DNA of 64,000 bases from Helicobacter bilis ATCC 51630 (GCF_000686565.1 NZ_JMKW01000006.1:1-64000), one strand, 5' to 3'. Positions 28,505 to 38,488 are shown, numbered from the stretch's first letter. Made by a program: numbers and translations. Notes: generated by a model from the letters alone, not told the origin.

Positions 28505-31500
28505 ATGGATAATAGGATATTTTTAAAGAGTGAAAAAGGGTATTTTGGAGAGGGCGATTTTAGGTTTGGCGGGTGCTTTATCCCCGAGATATTGTATCCA
28601 GCACTAAATGATTTACAAAAAGCATATAAACAGATATTCCAAACAAAAGGCTTTCAAAAAGAGTTAAAACGACTTTTAAAAACATTTGTTGGCAGACCAA
28701 CACCCCTTATCTATGCAAAAAACGCTTCCGAAATACTTGAGAATGAAATCTATCTCAAGTTTGAGGGTTTGGCAAATACAGGCGCACATAAGATAAATAA
28801 CGCCCTAGCCCAAGTTCTACTTGCAAAGCGAATGAAAAAAACACATATTATCGCAGAAACGGGTGCAGGGCAACATGGTGTAGCGGTGGCTAGTGTATGT
28901 GCCTTTTTAAAAATGCCTTGCACGATTTTCATGGGTGCGACAGATATACAAAGACAGCGACCAAATGTATTTATAATGGAGCAGTTTGGTGCAGAAGTGG
29001 TGGCAGTAGAGAGTGGGACAAAGACGCTAAAAGACGCGGTAAATGAAGCCTTGCGTCAGTGGAGTAAAGTCCCACATGAATACTTTTATGTATTAGGTAG
29101 TGCGCTTGGTCCTTATCCTTACCCCGATATTGTGAGAGATTCTCAATCTATCATTGGCAAAGAGATAAAAAAGCAAATAAAAAAAGCTTTAGGTAAGTAT
29201 TTAAACACATTTCTGCCAGACTATGTTGTCGCATGTGTTGGTGGTGGTAGTAACTCTATGGGGGCATTTAGTGCATTTTTAGAAGATATGGAAGTAAAGC
29301 TTGTAGGGGTAGAAGCTGGGGGAGATGACTTTAAAGCAAATAAACATGCCATGCGACTTGCTGAAAATAGTGGGGCAAGTATCGGTATAGCACATGGCTA
29401 TCGTTCCTACTTCTTGCAGGATAAACATGGGCAGATTTCAAATACGCATTCTATTAGTGCGGGGTTGGATTATGCTGGGGTTGGACCTCAGCTTGCACAC
29501 TTAAAGCATATTGGAAGAGTAGAGTTTATGGCTGCTAGCGATGATTCTGCCTTGGAGGCATTGCAGTTTTTTGCTAGACATGAGGGGATTTTGCCTGCAT
29601 TAGAATCAAGTCATGCTTTAGCTGGTGTGCTTGAGATCGCAAAAAAAGAGAAAAATAAGATTATAGTAGTAAATGTGAGTGGTAGGGGTGATAAGGATAT
29701 TTTTATCACGGCAAAGGCTTTATGCATGAATGCGTGGAGAGACTTTTTAGAATCTGAATTGCAAAGTGTAGAAAAACTATTAAAACAGAAAAATAAACCA
29801 AAGGAAGTAGTGGTCCAAGAAGAAAACGATGAAGAGGAATCAAAGCAAAGGCAAAATGAGCTAAAACTTGCCCTGCAAGATATAAGCCATGAGGATATGA
29901 GCTTAGTTTATTCTACTGATACAGAAAATGATGATACAAAAGCACAAGACACACAGCATTTAACAAGCACGCAAGTGGATTCTACAATACAAATACAAGA
30001 CGATAAATCTTTACACAAGCTAGATATGCAGGATTTATCATCAATGACTTTGGATTCTATAAGTGAGCAGAGCTTAGAAAAGCTAGATTCTATGCTTTCT
30101 AATCAGGGCGTGGAGTCTAGGGCGAATAGTGAGAATCTAGAATCTAAAGCGGCTTGTCATACTGAGCGTAGCGAAGTATCTAGTATGAAATCTCAATTAG
30201 ATTTTTCGCTTAACACGCAAAATGATAAGACATTGGATTCCACAGATTCAACAGAATCTGCCATTACAGAAGCAACAGATAGCATAGAATCTACAAATTG
30301 TCATATTGACCTTGAGCAAAGCGAAAAGGAAATATCTAGTATAGATCTAGAGAGTGAGAGCAAAGAATTTTTAGAAAATGATGAAAATCTAGAATCTAAT
30401 CAAATCCCATCTCAAAGCCCTGCACCCACCCAAGTGGTCGGGAATCTAGATTCTAATCTCACTAACACAATAGATAATACAGAGACAAACGACACAGAAA
30501 CGATACAAGATATTTTAAAACAAAGTGAGGTGGAACAAGAAAATAATAATCTTCAAACAGAAAGCATAGAGGACAATTTGCAAGATTCTCAAGATTCTAT
30601 AGAATCTAGCGAGATAGAAAATGTAGCAGATTTAATAGATACAGATTCTCTAAACTCAAATGAAAGCGATATGGAATCTTCACATAAAGAGCCGCTGCAT
30701 TTTTTAACCACAGATTCTAATATAGAATCTGATCTTTTAGAAACCACGCCATCTAGCAATAACACACAAGAAGCAAATATGCAAGCATTGCGTTTTTTAC
30801 AAGGGAATGACTTGCAAGATAGCGACACACAAGATAGCAGTAGTTTGCAAGATGAGAGTGATTTGCAGCTTGATATAATGGATCAAATAGACACAGAGCA
30901 AGAAATAATATCTAAAGAAGATTCTATAAATCCCATAAGTGAATTTTCACAAGAAACAAGCGACAACACAGAATCTTTAGAATCTACTGAAATAGAATCG
31001 AGTGAAATAAGCAATGAAGCAGAGATTTTATCACAAGATACAGAAGCAAATTTGCAAGGTTTAATAGAATCTGATGACACAGATATATCATTAGAATCTT
31101 TGTTAAATGAAAATTCTAATATAGTCCCAAATGATGATACGCAGAATCTCCAAGATGATGTAGAACAAGAAAATATAGATTCTAAAGATAACATGGATTC
31201 AAGCGAAGAGTTAGCCCAGCAGCTTTTGCTTGACCTACAAGCTATGCACGAGAGCGCCCCAGAAGCTTTGGAAGATTTACAACATTTATCAACACAATAT
31301 AAGCAAGAAGATTCTACTGATGAATTAACACAAGAACCAACAGAAACAGATACGACAAATGATGAATTAGGGCTTAATGATATAGAAAATATAGAATCTA
31401 GCACAATAGAGAAATGCAAAAATGCAATTGAGACAAGCGATACACAAGAAAGCATTCTTAATACAGATATAACAGACAATATGCAAGAAGATGAGCTAGA

Positions 31501-32431
31501 ATTAGCCAAAGACATATCACTAGACAATGTATCAACAGAAAATACGCAACAAATAGATACTCACGAATCGCCCATAAATATAAATGCCTTTGATGAAATG
31601 CTGGGTTTAGAAAGTCTAGATTCTACAAATGAGACAACACAAGATTCTGGCATTTTAGATTCTTTACTTAACGCAGAAACGATATCGCAAGATGATTTAA
31701 ATATAGGCTTAATGACTAGCGAAGATTCTGTTAGCCCACTTATGCAAACCAATGATTTAGACTTAGATTCTAATGAAACAAATGGGGCAGATGATATACG
31801 AGACGATTTTGATTTAGAAGAATCGGATATGCAAATAGACACTTTTACGCAAGATTCTACACAAGAAAATTCAGTTGAATTAGACGAACATAAAGAAGCC
31901 ACACAAGAACATGTAAATATACAAGATTCTATGACAGATGAAAATATAACCACAGATACGCTAGAATCTAACCCATTTCATTCTACCCAAGATGATGATA
32001 TGGCTTCATTAACGCAAACTGATGATTTATTAGATCATATGGATTCTACGCATGATGACTTAGAGAGTTTAGAGCAAGAAATAGAAAATGAGTTGGCAGG
32101 TATTTTTACAGACACCATTGAAGACATAGATGACACAAAGCAATCAAATGAAAATAATGCAAGTATAGATTCTAACAATGAAGTTAATATAAGTGATAGT
32201 GAAAGCAATATAGAAACAGATTTTTTATCAAGTGATTCTTCAAGTGATACTCAAAGTGATATTTTGGCAGAAAACCTAGACGCAACAGAAGACTCCAACA
32301 CGCAAGATTCTAAAGATGAAGCGACAAATAATCAGACTCTAAGCTACATTAATACAAACATTGCTAAATCTCGTGTTTTTAAAACCGACCCGGAGTTGAG
32401 TAAAATCTGCGGCAAGTCTTTAAAGTCATAG
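28505..32431 (+). CDS. trpB: Tryptophan synthase beta chain fused to an ~880-residue acidic low-complexity tail
   Basis: 1308 residues. Residues 1 to about 415 are a complete TrpB, which condenses indole and serine with PLP: FGGCFIPE, GRPTPL, PLP Lys96 in GAHKINNAL, Glu118 in AETGAGQHG, phosphate-binding GGGSNSMG (246-253), SAGLDYAGVGP and a C-terminal VSGRGDKD. After KPKEVVVQEENDEEE (about 432) there is no stop; the frame runs on as Asp/Glu/Ser/Thr/Gln/Asn-rich sequence with almost no Arg or Lys. It is dense in DSTE-type blocks from GATTCT/GAATCT codons and includes two R1 copies and one R2 copy. The last 30 residues differ: SYINTNIAKSRVFKTDPELS, basic and ordered. RBS AGAGGAAGC. No trpA or other trp gene is nearby. 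I know of no TrpB with such a tail. Confidence 0.93.
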   Translation: MDNRIFLKSEKGYFGEGDFRFGGCFIPEILYPALNDLQKAYKQIFQTKGFQKELKRLLKTFVGRPTPLIYAKNASEILENEIYLKFEGLANTGAHKINNALAQVLLAKRMKKTHIIAETGAGQHGVAVASVCAFLKMPCTIFMGATDIQRQRPNVFIMEQFGAEVVAVESGTKTLKDAVNEALRQWSKVPHEYFYVLGSALGPYPYPDIVRDSQSIIGKEIKKQIKKALGKYLNTFLPDYVVACVGGGSNSMGAFSAFLEDMEVKLVGVEAGGDDFKANKHAMRLAENSGASIGIAHGYRSYFLQDKHGQISNTHSISAGLDYAGVGPQLAHLKHIGRVEFMAASDDSALEALQFFARHEGILPALESSHALAGVLEIAKKEKNKIIVVNVSGRGDKDIFITAKALCMNAWRDFLESELQSVEKLLKQKNKPKEVVVQEENDEEESKQRQNELKLALQDISHEDMSLVYSTDTENDDTKAQDTQHLTSTQVDSTIQIQDDKSLHKLDMQDLSSMTLDSISEQSLEKLDSMLSNQGVESRANSENLESKAACHTERSEVSSMKSQLDFSLNTQNDKTLDSTDSTESAITEATDSIESTNCHIDLEQSEKEISSIDLESESKEFLENDENLESNQIPSQSPAPTQVVGNLDSNLTNTIDNTETNDTETIQDILKQSEVEQENNNLQTESIEDNLQDSQDSIESSEIENVADLIDTDSLNSNESDMESSHKEPLHFLTTDSNIESDLLETTPSSNNTQEANMQALRFLQGNDLQDSDTQDSSSLQDESDLQLDIMDQIDTEQEIISKEDSINPISEFSQETSDNTESLESTEIESSEISNEAEILSQDTEANLQGLIESDDTDISLESLLNENSNIVPNDDTQNLQDDVEQENIDSKDNMDSSEELAQQLLLDLQAMHESAPEALEDLQHLSTQYKQEDSTDELTQEPTETDTTNDELGLNDIENIESSTIEKCKNAIETSDTQESILNTDITDNMQEDELELAKDISLDNVSTENTQQIDTHESPININAFDEMLGLESLDSTNETTQDSGILDSLLNAETISQDDLNIGLMTSEDSVSPLMQTNDLDLDSNETNGADDIRDDFDLEESDMQIDTFTQDSTQENSVELDEHKEATQEHVNIQDSMTDENITTDTLESNPFHSTQDDDMASLTQTDDLLDHMDSTHDDLESLEQEIENELAGIFTDTIEDIDDTKQSNENNASIDSNNEVNISDSESNIETDFLSSDSSSDTQSDILAENLDATEDSNTQDSKDEATNNQTLSYINTNIAKSRVFKTDPELSKICGKSLKS
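30155..30231 (+). repeat. Repeat family R1, full copy inside trpB tail
   Basis: Starts TGTCATACTGAGCGTAGCGA, continues GTATCTAGTATGAAATCT and ends AAAATGATAAGA. It encodes CHTERSEVSSMKSQLDFSLN. The AGCG-TAGCGA core is GC-rich against its surroundings. Confidence 0.8.
30299..30350 (+). repeat. Repeat family R1, short copy inside trpB tail
   Basis: TGTCATATTGACCTTGAGCA then AAGGAAATATCTAGTATAGA; encodes CHIDLEQSEKEISSIDLES, the same variant as in coaE (27761-27810). Confidence 0.75.
30413..30455 (+). repeat. Repeat family R2 inside trpB tail
   Basis: CAAAGCCCTGCACCCACCCA then AGTGGTCGGGAATCTAGATT; encodes QSPAPTQVVGNLDS. It nearly matches 40725-40766 in the gene after fur, in the same reading frame. 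Confidence 0.8.
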
Positions 32432-32562
32432 CAGTCTCATACAACATGTTTGCATTTTTATGGTGGCTTTCGCCACAAAACCAGCCAATATATCCCACCA
32501 GCAATAATATCTTTTGCAAAAATAACATAAAATTAATAAACTTTTAATCTAAAAAACACTAA

Positions 32563-32568
32563 TATAAT
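32563..32568 (+). promoter_or_regulatory. Likely -10 box (TATAAT) of the secreted coiled-coil gene
   Basis: Perfect TATAAT 36 bases before ATG 32604, after the trpB stop. Confidence 0.5.
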
Positions 32569-32603
32569 GGCTTACATTCTAAAAATGCTGAAAGGATAAG
32601 GGT

Positions 32604-33911
32604 ATGCTAAAAAAGTTAATAACCGCAGGTGCGTTAAGCATGGCTGTGTGTGGAGTGAGTTTCGCAAAAAATGGTGCGTTAGATATTATGGAGTGGGCAT
32701 TGCAAGATGCAGCAAAGGCTGGTGTCGCGTATCATTGTGCTGGAGATAGCGTTCATGCGACATGTTATTTCAAAAATGTCGATGGTTTCTTATTCCAACT
32801 CAAAGATATGCGTGCTGATATATGGCTAAGTGATAACGAAGTGAAGCAAGAGGTATCGGGCAGTGTTGCCGCAAATTTTGGGGAAGATCTCAATCAATTT
32901 ATCCCTAAAAGCTTTACATGCAATAGTGTCTCTACACTAAAAGACTTACAAAGTAATGCCAATGGGACATGTGTCATTAAAGCCGATGTGGCGACTTTAC
33001 ATTTAGAGTCAAATACACTTGTAGAATCTAAATCGTTTAGATATAAGACTATGCCTACGCTTTTAGTGCAGTATATTGCAAAGGTAGATGAGTTTAGCAA
33101 AGAGTATGATCGCATTCAAACAAAATATGAAAATGATTTGGAAGCCTTGCAACAAGGAGCCGCTGATATGCTAGATGATATTGATGCAGATATTGATATG
33201 CTAAGAGTATCGCAAAGAAATACGCAACATGAATATGGTTGTGGTTGCAATAGCTGTAGGTCGCAATCTCAAACATACGCCATAGAGAAAGAAATCGATC
33301 GTAAGCAAGAAATTAAAGAACAAATAAGAAAATCCTATGAAGATAAATACGACAAGATTCAAAAGCAGTATGAGGAAGAAATGCAAAACTTTAGCGATTC
33401 AGTCGTAGCGTGGCTTAGCCAATACAACTATACTATGCAGGAAGCACGCGTTTATGTCCGTGCTAATAAACTTGCTAAAAGTGCGTTTGAAACCTTTGCA
33501 AAAGAATATCTTGCCTTTAATGAGAATATCCCGCTATCAAAAGATGAGAGAATTGAAAGGGCAAACGAGAAGAAACGCATTACAGCCCAATACTATTCTA
33601 GCTTAGAAGCTAGTCGTGCTGGTGGTATGACTTTTGTAGAGCAAAGCCCATATTTAGCACCACATTTAAAGAAAAGCTTACAAAAGATAGTGTCAGACCA
33701 TGCACAGCTTTTAGATCCAAATGCAAAGAAAAGAAGCGTGAAAATCCTTATCACGCCGATAGATAGCACAGCGATGAATCTCGGTGATGAAGCACAAAAG
33801 ATGATCAACGCTTATAACAAAAGTAGAGGTCATGGACTGATGAAAACATTCTTTGATATTGTAAATAAATATGAGATTAAATCTGTGCGTGTGTGGCCAG
33901 AAAATAACTAG
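32604..33911 (+). CDS. Secreted coiled-coil protein of unknown function
   Basis: 435 residues. Signal peptide MLKKLITAGALSMAVCGVSF, cut near AFAK. The N-terminal domain has paired Cys (45, 54, 106, 123), likely disulphides in the periplasm. A long charged helical region (about 160-345, IEKEIDRKQEIKEQIRKSYE) is interrupted by a CGCNSC motif (213-218), which could bind metal or form disulphides. A C-terminal ordered part ends in VRVWPENN. Not recognised. RBS AAAGGATAAGG; its own promoter. Confidence 0.7.
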   Translation: MLKKLITAGALSMAVCGVSFAKNGALDIMEWALQDAAKAGVAYHCAGDSVHATCYFKNVDGFLFQLKDMRADIWLSDNEVKQEVSGSVAANFGEDLNQFIPKSFTCNSVSTLKDLQSNANGTCVIKADVATLHLESNTLVESKSFRYKTMPTLLVQYIAKVDEFSKEYDRIQTKYENDLEALQQGAADMLDDIDADIDMLRVSQRNTQHEYGCGCNSCRSQSQTYAIEKEIDRKQEIKEQIRKSYEDKYDKIQKQYEEEMQNFSDSVVAWLSQYNYTMQEARVYVRANKLAKSAFETFAKEYLAFNENIPLSKDERIERANEKKRITAQYYSSLEASRAGGMTFVEQSPYLAPHLKKSLQKIVSDHAQLLDPNAKKRSVKILITPIDSTAMNLGDEAQKMINAYNKSRGHGLMKTFFDIVNKYEIKSVRVWPENN

Positions 33912-34102
33912 CAATATTTATAAAGATTTGATAAAGAGTGTTTATTTTTTTACAAGTTAGCTACGCTTTATTGCGGTTATACAACACTAAAATAAAGTGT
34001 AGTGTGCATTGACTATTCTCTTTGTTTAAATATAGAAGCCATGTAACTTTGAAAACATACAAAGAGTTTCTGCCAATACAACCCATACACACAAAAATAA
34101 GC

Positions 34103-34108
34103 TATAAT
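34103..34108 (+). promoter_or_regulatory. Likely -10 box (TATAAT) of gapA
   Basis: Perfect TATAAT with a GC ahead, 41 bases before the start. Confidence 0.5.
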
Positions 34109-34148
34109 CCACATAATTTATATATCTAGGATTACATAAGGTTAGAAT

Positions 34149-35126
34149 ATGACACTAGGGATAAATGGGCTTGGGAGAATGGGTCGCACGATCTTGCGTG
34201 AGGCGATTAAAAGGGGACATACCATCAAAGCACTCAATGATATTGCACAATGGGAGATTTTGACTTATCTCATTGAGTTTGATAGCGCACATGGCACACT
34301 TAGTCGCAATATTTCCTATCACAATGACACACTATATATTGATAATCAAAAAATACATGTAAGCAATCATAATAACCCAAAAGACATTGATTTTGGTGAA
34401 GTAGATATTGTGATTGAATCAAGTGGTAAATTTCTCACGACAGAATCTATCAAGCACCATTTACAAAAAGGTGCAAAAAAGATTATCATTTCAGCCCCAC
34501 CGCAAGATGATACAAAGACATTCGTGCTTGGTGTCAATCACTTAGATTACAATGGCGAGTTAATTATTTCAAATGCGTCTTGCACGACAAATTGCATTGC
34601 CCCTATTTGTGCCATACTTGATAAACATTATGGAATCACAAGTGCTACAATGACTACAATCCATAGCTACACAAACGATCAGAATCTACTTGATAACGCA
34701 CACAGAAGCGATAAAAGAAGATCAAGGGCAGCCGCAAATAATATTATCCCCACCACAACGGGGGCGGCTATCGGTCTAAAGCGAGTTTTACCGAATCTAG
34801 AGGGTAAAATTCACGGACAGAGTGTGCGTGTGCCTTTGATTGATGTTTCAATGGCGGATTTAAACTTCTATCTTAATAAAGCCACAAAACTAGATGAGAT
34901 ACATGCTTTATTAGAATCTTATGCAAATGATAGTATGAAAGGCATATTAAGTATTGATTCTAAATATCGTGTAAGTAGTGATTTTTTAGGGAGTGCGTAT
35001 AGTAGCATTGTAGCAAAAGATTTAAGTGTGCAAGTTGGCAATATGCTAAAAATAATGGCATGGTATGATAATGAAAGCGGCTATGCAAATAGAATCTTAG
35101 ATATGGCAGAGTTTATACTTGGATAA
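34149..35126 (+). CDS. gapA: Glyceraldehyde-3-phosphate dehydrogenase
   Basis: 325 residues. It converts glyceraldehyde-3-phosphate to 1,3-bisphosphoglycerate in glycolysis or gluconeogenesis. N-terminal NAD fold INGLGRMGR, catalytic Cys145 in SNASCTTNCIAP and His172 in TIHSYTNDQ, then RAAANNIIPTTTGAA and WYDNESGYANR. N30-D31 after the second strand favours NAD. Monocistronic; RBS TAAGG. Confidence 0.95.
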   Translation: MTLGINGLGRMGRTILREAIKRGHTIKALNDIAQWEILTYLIEFDSAHGTLSRNISYHNDTLYIDNQKIHVSNHNNPKDIDFGEVDIVIESSGKFLTTESIKHHLQKGAKKIIISAPPQDDTKTFVLGVNHLDYNGELIISNASCTTNCIAPICAILDKHYGITSATMTTIHSYTNDQNLLDNAHRSDKRRSRAAANNIIPTTTGAAIGLKRVLPNLEGKIHGQSVRVPLIDVSMADLNFYLNKATKLDEIHALLESYANDSMKGILSIDSKYRVSSDFLGSAYSSIVAKDLSVQVGNMLKIMAWYDNESGYANRILDMAEFILG

Positions 35127-35208
35127 TTGATACAAGATTCTAGATATTTGCGATTATCCTTAGATGTTTATTATTAAAAATATTGCCAATATGTTGGATT
35201 TTTAATGC

Positions 35209-35214
35209 TACAAT
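35209..35214 (+). promoter_or_regulatory. Likely -10 box (TACAAT) of the MORN-type gene
   Basis: TACAAT 31 bases before ATG 35245. Confidence 0.4.
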
Positions 35215-35244
35215 GTTTGCCTATTCTGCGAAAGATAAAGGAAA

Positions 35245-35961
35245 ATGATGAAGAAATGGGGCTTTTTCATTGCATTTGGTGCGTGTCTTGTTGCAATCGT
35301 TTGGGTTGTAACCAAACAAAAAGATGAAGCGCATAATACTCTTGTGTATATTGATTATGATATAAATAATAGCAATGTAATTAAAAGTGAGACAACTTAT
35401 ATTTCTGATTCTAGTCATACTTTTAAAATCTGTCAATCTAGAGATGGCGATACACCATGTAAAGAGATTTCAGGGGTGAAGCATGGGATACAAAAATGGT
35501 ATGGTGATAGTGTTTTGAAATATGAAGATTTTTACGATCATGGCAATCGCACACATACAATAGCCTATTACAACAATGGGTTAAAACGAAAAGAGTGTCT
35601 ATATCAAGATAATAAGCTTTTGCAAACAAATTTTTACGATAAAGATAATGCCAATTCTTTAGTTGAAACGATATTTTATAAAGATAATGAAGAGGTAAAA
35701 AAGTATTATATTAATAATAAACTTCACAAAGAGGAAAAATATCGCAATAATAGGCTTGTAAGTAGAAAAATATATGATAGCGATGGGTTGTTACAGCGAC
35801 TTGAAGAGTATAATTTCATTGGGAATAATACAGATTCTTTTGATAATTTTTTTGAAGGGCTTGATTCTATAAATCCATTTTTATTTGAGTTTGAGAATCC
35901 AAATCCTATGCAAAGACCATATCAAGATAAAAATACAGGGGATAGTGGTTTATGGATTTAG
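35245..35961 (+). CDS. Membrane-anchored MORN/YwqK-repeat protein
   Basis: 238 residues. One N-terminal helix (about 5-22) anchors or exports it. The rest has imperfect repeats of the YwqK/MORN kind: GIQKWYGDSVLKYEDFY, HTIAYYNNGLKRKECLYQDN, FYKDNEEVKKYYINN, HKEEKYRNNRLVSRKIYDSD. Such repeats form beta-hairpin sheets; function unknown. A related repeat gene, broken, lies at the right edge (62995 onward). RBS AAAGGAAA; ATG 35245 or 35248. Confidence 0.65.
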   Translation: MMKKWGFFIAFGACLVAIVWVVTKQKDEAHNTLVYIDYDINNSNVIKSETTYISDSSHTFKICQSRDGDTPCKEISGVKHGIQKWYGDSVLKYEDFYDHGNRTHTIAYYNNGLKRKECLYQDNKLLQTNFYDKDNANSLVETIFYKDNEEVKKYYINNKLHKEEKYRNNRLVSRKIYDSDGLLQRLEEYNFIGNNTDSFDNFFEGLDSINPFLFEFENPNPMQRPYQDKNTGDSGLWI

Positions 35962-36052
35962 TCCATTTGTGATTACCCATATTTCTTTATAATAGCTAAA
36001 AATCTAACTCAAACTTTTGCTACCTTTGAGACAAAAAATAATGCGTATTTAT

Positions 36053-36715
36053 TTAACCCATACGCATAACGCCTTGTTTAATCGGCACAAAAGAGCAAGA
36101 TTCTAAAATATGGCTTGTGAGTGTATGATCTTTTTGTTTTACAAATCGTGCGATAACTTGTCCGCCATTATGATATATTGGGGCTACAAGCACTCCATTT
36201 ACTTGTAATTGATCGCTTAGTGTTTTTGGGATACTCTCTGTGCATGCAGAAAGTAAGATTCTATCATAGGGGGCGAAAGATGCCCAACCATTCATACCAT
36301 CATCAAGCTTTATATTGATATTCATAATTTGTAGTTGTGCTATACGCGATCTTGCTTCAAGCCATAGAGATTCTATACGCTCAATGCTAAAAACTCTGCG
36401 TATAAGATGAGACAATACAACCGCTTGATAACCACTCCCAAGCCCTATTTCTAGCACATTATCTGGCTCTAATACGCTATCGCCTAAATCATACGCCATG
36501 AGATAGGTTGTCATCTTTGCCACAGTGAGTGGTGCGCTAATCCATTGCTCATCGCTTATAGGCAGGGCATTATCAAGGTGAAATGCGGAATGTTTTACGA
36601 CAGAGGGGACAAAAAACTCCCTATCAGTTTGGCGTAATGCAGCAATGATTCTAGAATCAAAGCTATCTTTGACATCTTTTAGCATTTCCATATTTTTTAT
36701 TTCATGAAGTTTCAT
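36053..36715 (-). CDS. pcm: Protein-L-isoaspartate O-methyltransferase
   Basis: 220 residues. It methylates damaged isoaspartyl residues with SAM to start their repair. The sequence shows the family's ISAPLTVAKMT (cf. ISxPxxVA), SAM motif EIGLGSGYQ (89-97), VFSIERI and DGMNGWASFAPYDRILLSA. The ATG overlaps the stop of the nitrilase gene by four bases. nrdB, the nitrilase and pcm form one transcript; I recall pcm beside nrdB in H. pylori (HP0363-HP0364). Confidence 0.93.
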   Translation of the reverse strand: MKLHEIKNMEMLKDVKDSFDSRIIAALRQTDREFFVPSVVKHSAFHLDNALPISDEQWISAPLTVAKMTTYLMAYDLGDSVLEPDNVLEIGLGSGYQAVVLSHLIRRVFSIERIESLWLEARSRIAQLQIMNINIKLDDGMNGWASFAPYDRILLSACTESIPKTLSDQLQVNGVLVAPIYHNGGQVIARFVKQKDHTLTSHILESCSFVPIKQGVMRMG

Positions 36716-37449
36716 GCGTGTGGGATTCCTGTGTCTATATGTATTCGCATTTTTGTAACTTCAGCGAGATTTACTTGTGCTTGTATCATCTCTTTAGAAT
36801 CATTTTTATACACGATTCCATAAGGTGTGATAATGTTACTACCTTTTGCATACTCATTGCCCGCACATGAACTAGCAATAACAAAACTTTGATTTGCAAT
36901 GGCTAAAGCACGCGTTAGCGTTTGAAAATGCACTTTCCTTGCCTTACCCCATGCGGCTGGGACAAAAATCACTTGCGCACCTTGAATCTTTTTCCATAAA
37001 TCAATAAAGCGGACTTCAAAACAATTGAGAGCCGCACATAAGATTCCATCAAGCATAAAGGTTTTAATATCCTTTATATCCCCCGCTTTAAAATGCAAGT
37101 GTTCGTTGCCTAAAGGAAAAAGCTTTGCCTTTTTTTGCGTATAAGCAATTCTTCCTTTATGAAATACTTTCAAGCGATTGACATATTTTCTGCCCTCTTG
37201 TTCTATCATAGTGATTACAATGGTTTTGTCCTTGCTTAACTCTTGCAATTTTCGCGTGGCAGTCTCGCTAAACTCACTTGCTTCTGCCATTTTTTGATAT
37301 GCAAACCCTGTGAGAAAAACTTCACTTGCAAGAATGTAGGAATCTTTTTCACACTCTAGCACTTTTGCTTCAAGTCTAGCTAGATTATCTTCCCAATTTG
37401 CTTTTGTCTTTAGCTGCAATGTATAAAAGGTCTTAAAAATCGTCTTCAA
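36712..37449 (-). CDS. Carbon-nitrogen hydrolase (nitrilase superfamily)
   Basis: 245 residues, slightly short for the family. The Glu-Lys-Cys triad is visible: Glu43 in ASEVFLTGF, Lys107 or Lys109 in [12 protein letters not shown], and Cys143 in LNCFEVRF. It likely hydrolyses an amide; an omega-amidase (YafV-like) role is possible but substrate is unknown. It overlaps nrdB by 17 bases upstream and pcm by 4 downstream, so it is tightly coupled to both. Confidence 0.85.
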   Translation of the reverse strand: MKTIFKTFYTLQLKTKANWEDNLARLEAKVLECEKDSYILASEVFLTGFAYQKMAEASEFSETATRKLQELSKDKTIVITMIEQEGRKYVNRLKVFHKGRIAYTQKKAKLFPLGNEHLHFKAGDIKDIKTFMLDGILCAALNCFEVRFIDLWKKIQGAQVIFVPAAWGKARKVHFQTLTRALAIANQSFVIASSCAGNEYAKGSNIITPYGIVYKNDSKEMIQAQVNLAEVTKMRIHIDTGIPHA

Positions 37450-38488
37450 ATTTTAGTTCTCCCCGTGTGTAATTACGCACTTTTGCTTCAAAAAAGTTTG
37501 TCCTCTGATTATTAAAATTTACTTGTTCATCTACCCATTGTATGGGATTTTGCGTGTTATATAGGATAGGATAATCAACCGCTTTTAATCTTTTATCCGC
37601 TAAATACTCAATATATTGACGGATAATTTTTGCAGTCAAGCCTAGAATTTGCCCTTGCGTAATGTATTCCCCCCAGCTAGATTCTAAATCTACTGCTTGA
37701 CGAAACATCTCCATAACCTCATCTTGTAATGCTTGTGTGAAAAGATCTGGTCTTTCTTTACGCGTAGAGATAATCATTTGTTGAAAAATCGTTAAATGTG
37801 TAATTTCATCGCGTTGGATAAAGCGTATCATTTCTGCACTATTTTGCATTTTACCACTTCTAGCAAGTGTGTAAAAAAACGCAAAACCGCTATAAAAATA
37901 GATTCCCTCTAGGATCTGATTGGCAAACATGGCTTTTATAAGATTTGTTTCTGTTGGGTTTTTTGCAAGGTCTGTATATACATCAGCAATATAGTCATTT
38001 TTTGAGCGAAGTTTGTCATCTTTACGCCACATTTGATAAATCTCATCGGTATTTGCAGATATAGAATCTACCATAACTGCATAGCTTTGTGCGTGCAGAG
38101 ATTCTTCAAACGCTTGACGCACTAAAAGCATATTTATTTCTGGGCATGTAATATATGGATTGATATTGTCTGTTAAGTTATTTGTTTGAAGTGAATCCAT
38201 GAAAATAAGTTGAGCTAATGCTCTATCATAGCCTTGCTTTTCTTGTAGGGTTAGCTCCATATAATCGCGTTTATCTTGATTCATATTCACTTCTTCTGGA
38301 AACCAAGTATTTGCAAACATTGTGCGTAAAAGATTATAAGCCCACTGATATTTAATCTTATTTAACTCAAATATTGCGGTTGGATTCCCACCAAATATAC
38401 GCCTTTCATTGACACTTTCTGTTGAGTGCGGATTATAGATTTTTTTGCGAGATACTCTATTATCTTTCTGCGTGTTTTCACTAGTCAT
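37433..38488 (-). CDS. nrdB: Ribonucleoside-diphosphate reductase beta subunit
   Basis: About 351 residues. It houses the diferric-tyrosyl radical used by class I ribonucleotide reductase to make dNTPs. Iron ligands and radical site: [12 protein letters not shown] gives Glu, His (+3) and the radical Tyr (+7); [10 protein letters not shown] supplies the second Glu/His pair. The C-terminal peptide ELKFEDDF would bind the alpha subunit, which is not in the window. Of two ATGs (38494, 38488) the second has better spacing from AAAGGA. Confidence 0.95.
   Translation of the reverse strand: MTSENTQKDNRVSRKKIYNPHSTESVNERRIFGGNPTAIFELNKIKYQWAYNLLRTMFANTWFPEEVNMNQDKRDYMELTLQEKQGYDRALAQLIFMDSLQTNNLTDNINPYITCPEINMLLVRQAFEESLHAQSYAVMVDSISANTDEIYQMWRKDDKLRSKNDYIADVYTDLAKNPTETNLIKAMFANQILEGIYFYSGFAFFYTLARSGKMQNSAEMIRFIQRDEITHLTIFQQMIISTRKERPDLFTQALQDEVMEMFRQAVDLESSWGEYITQGQILGLTAKIIRQYIEYLADKRLKAVDYPILYNTQNPIQWVDEQVNFNNQRTNFFEAKVRNYTRGELKFEDDF

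Noticed and set aside
30589..31953. Ser-rich antisense frames opposite the trpB tail (30589-30828, 30883-31527, 31561-31953)
   Set aside because: They mirror the GATTCT/GAATCT-rich coding strand and have no RBS; the sense frame is continuous with TrpB.
28505..32431. Two separate genes: trpB plus an independent acidic protein
   Set aside because: No stop codon, and no RBS-ATG pair I could see between about 29750 and 29900; the frame is continuous. Kept as a fusion, pending read-level checks.
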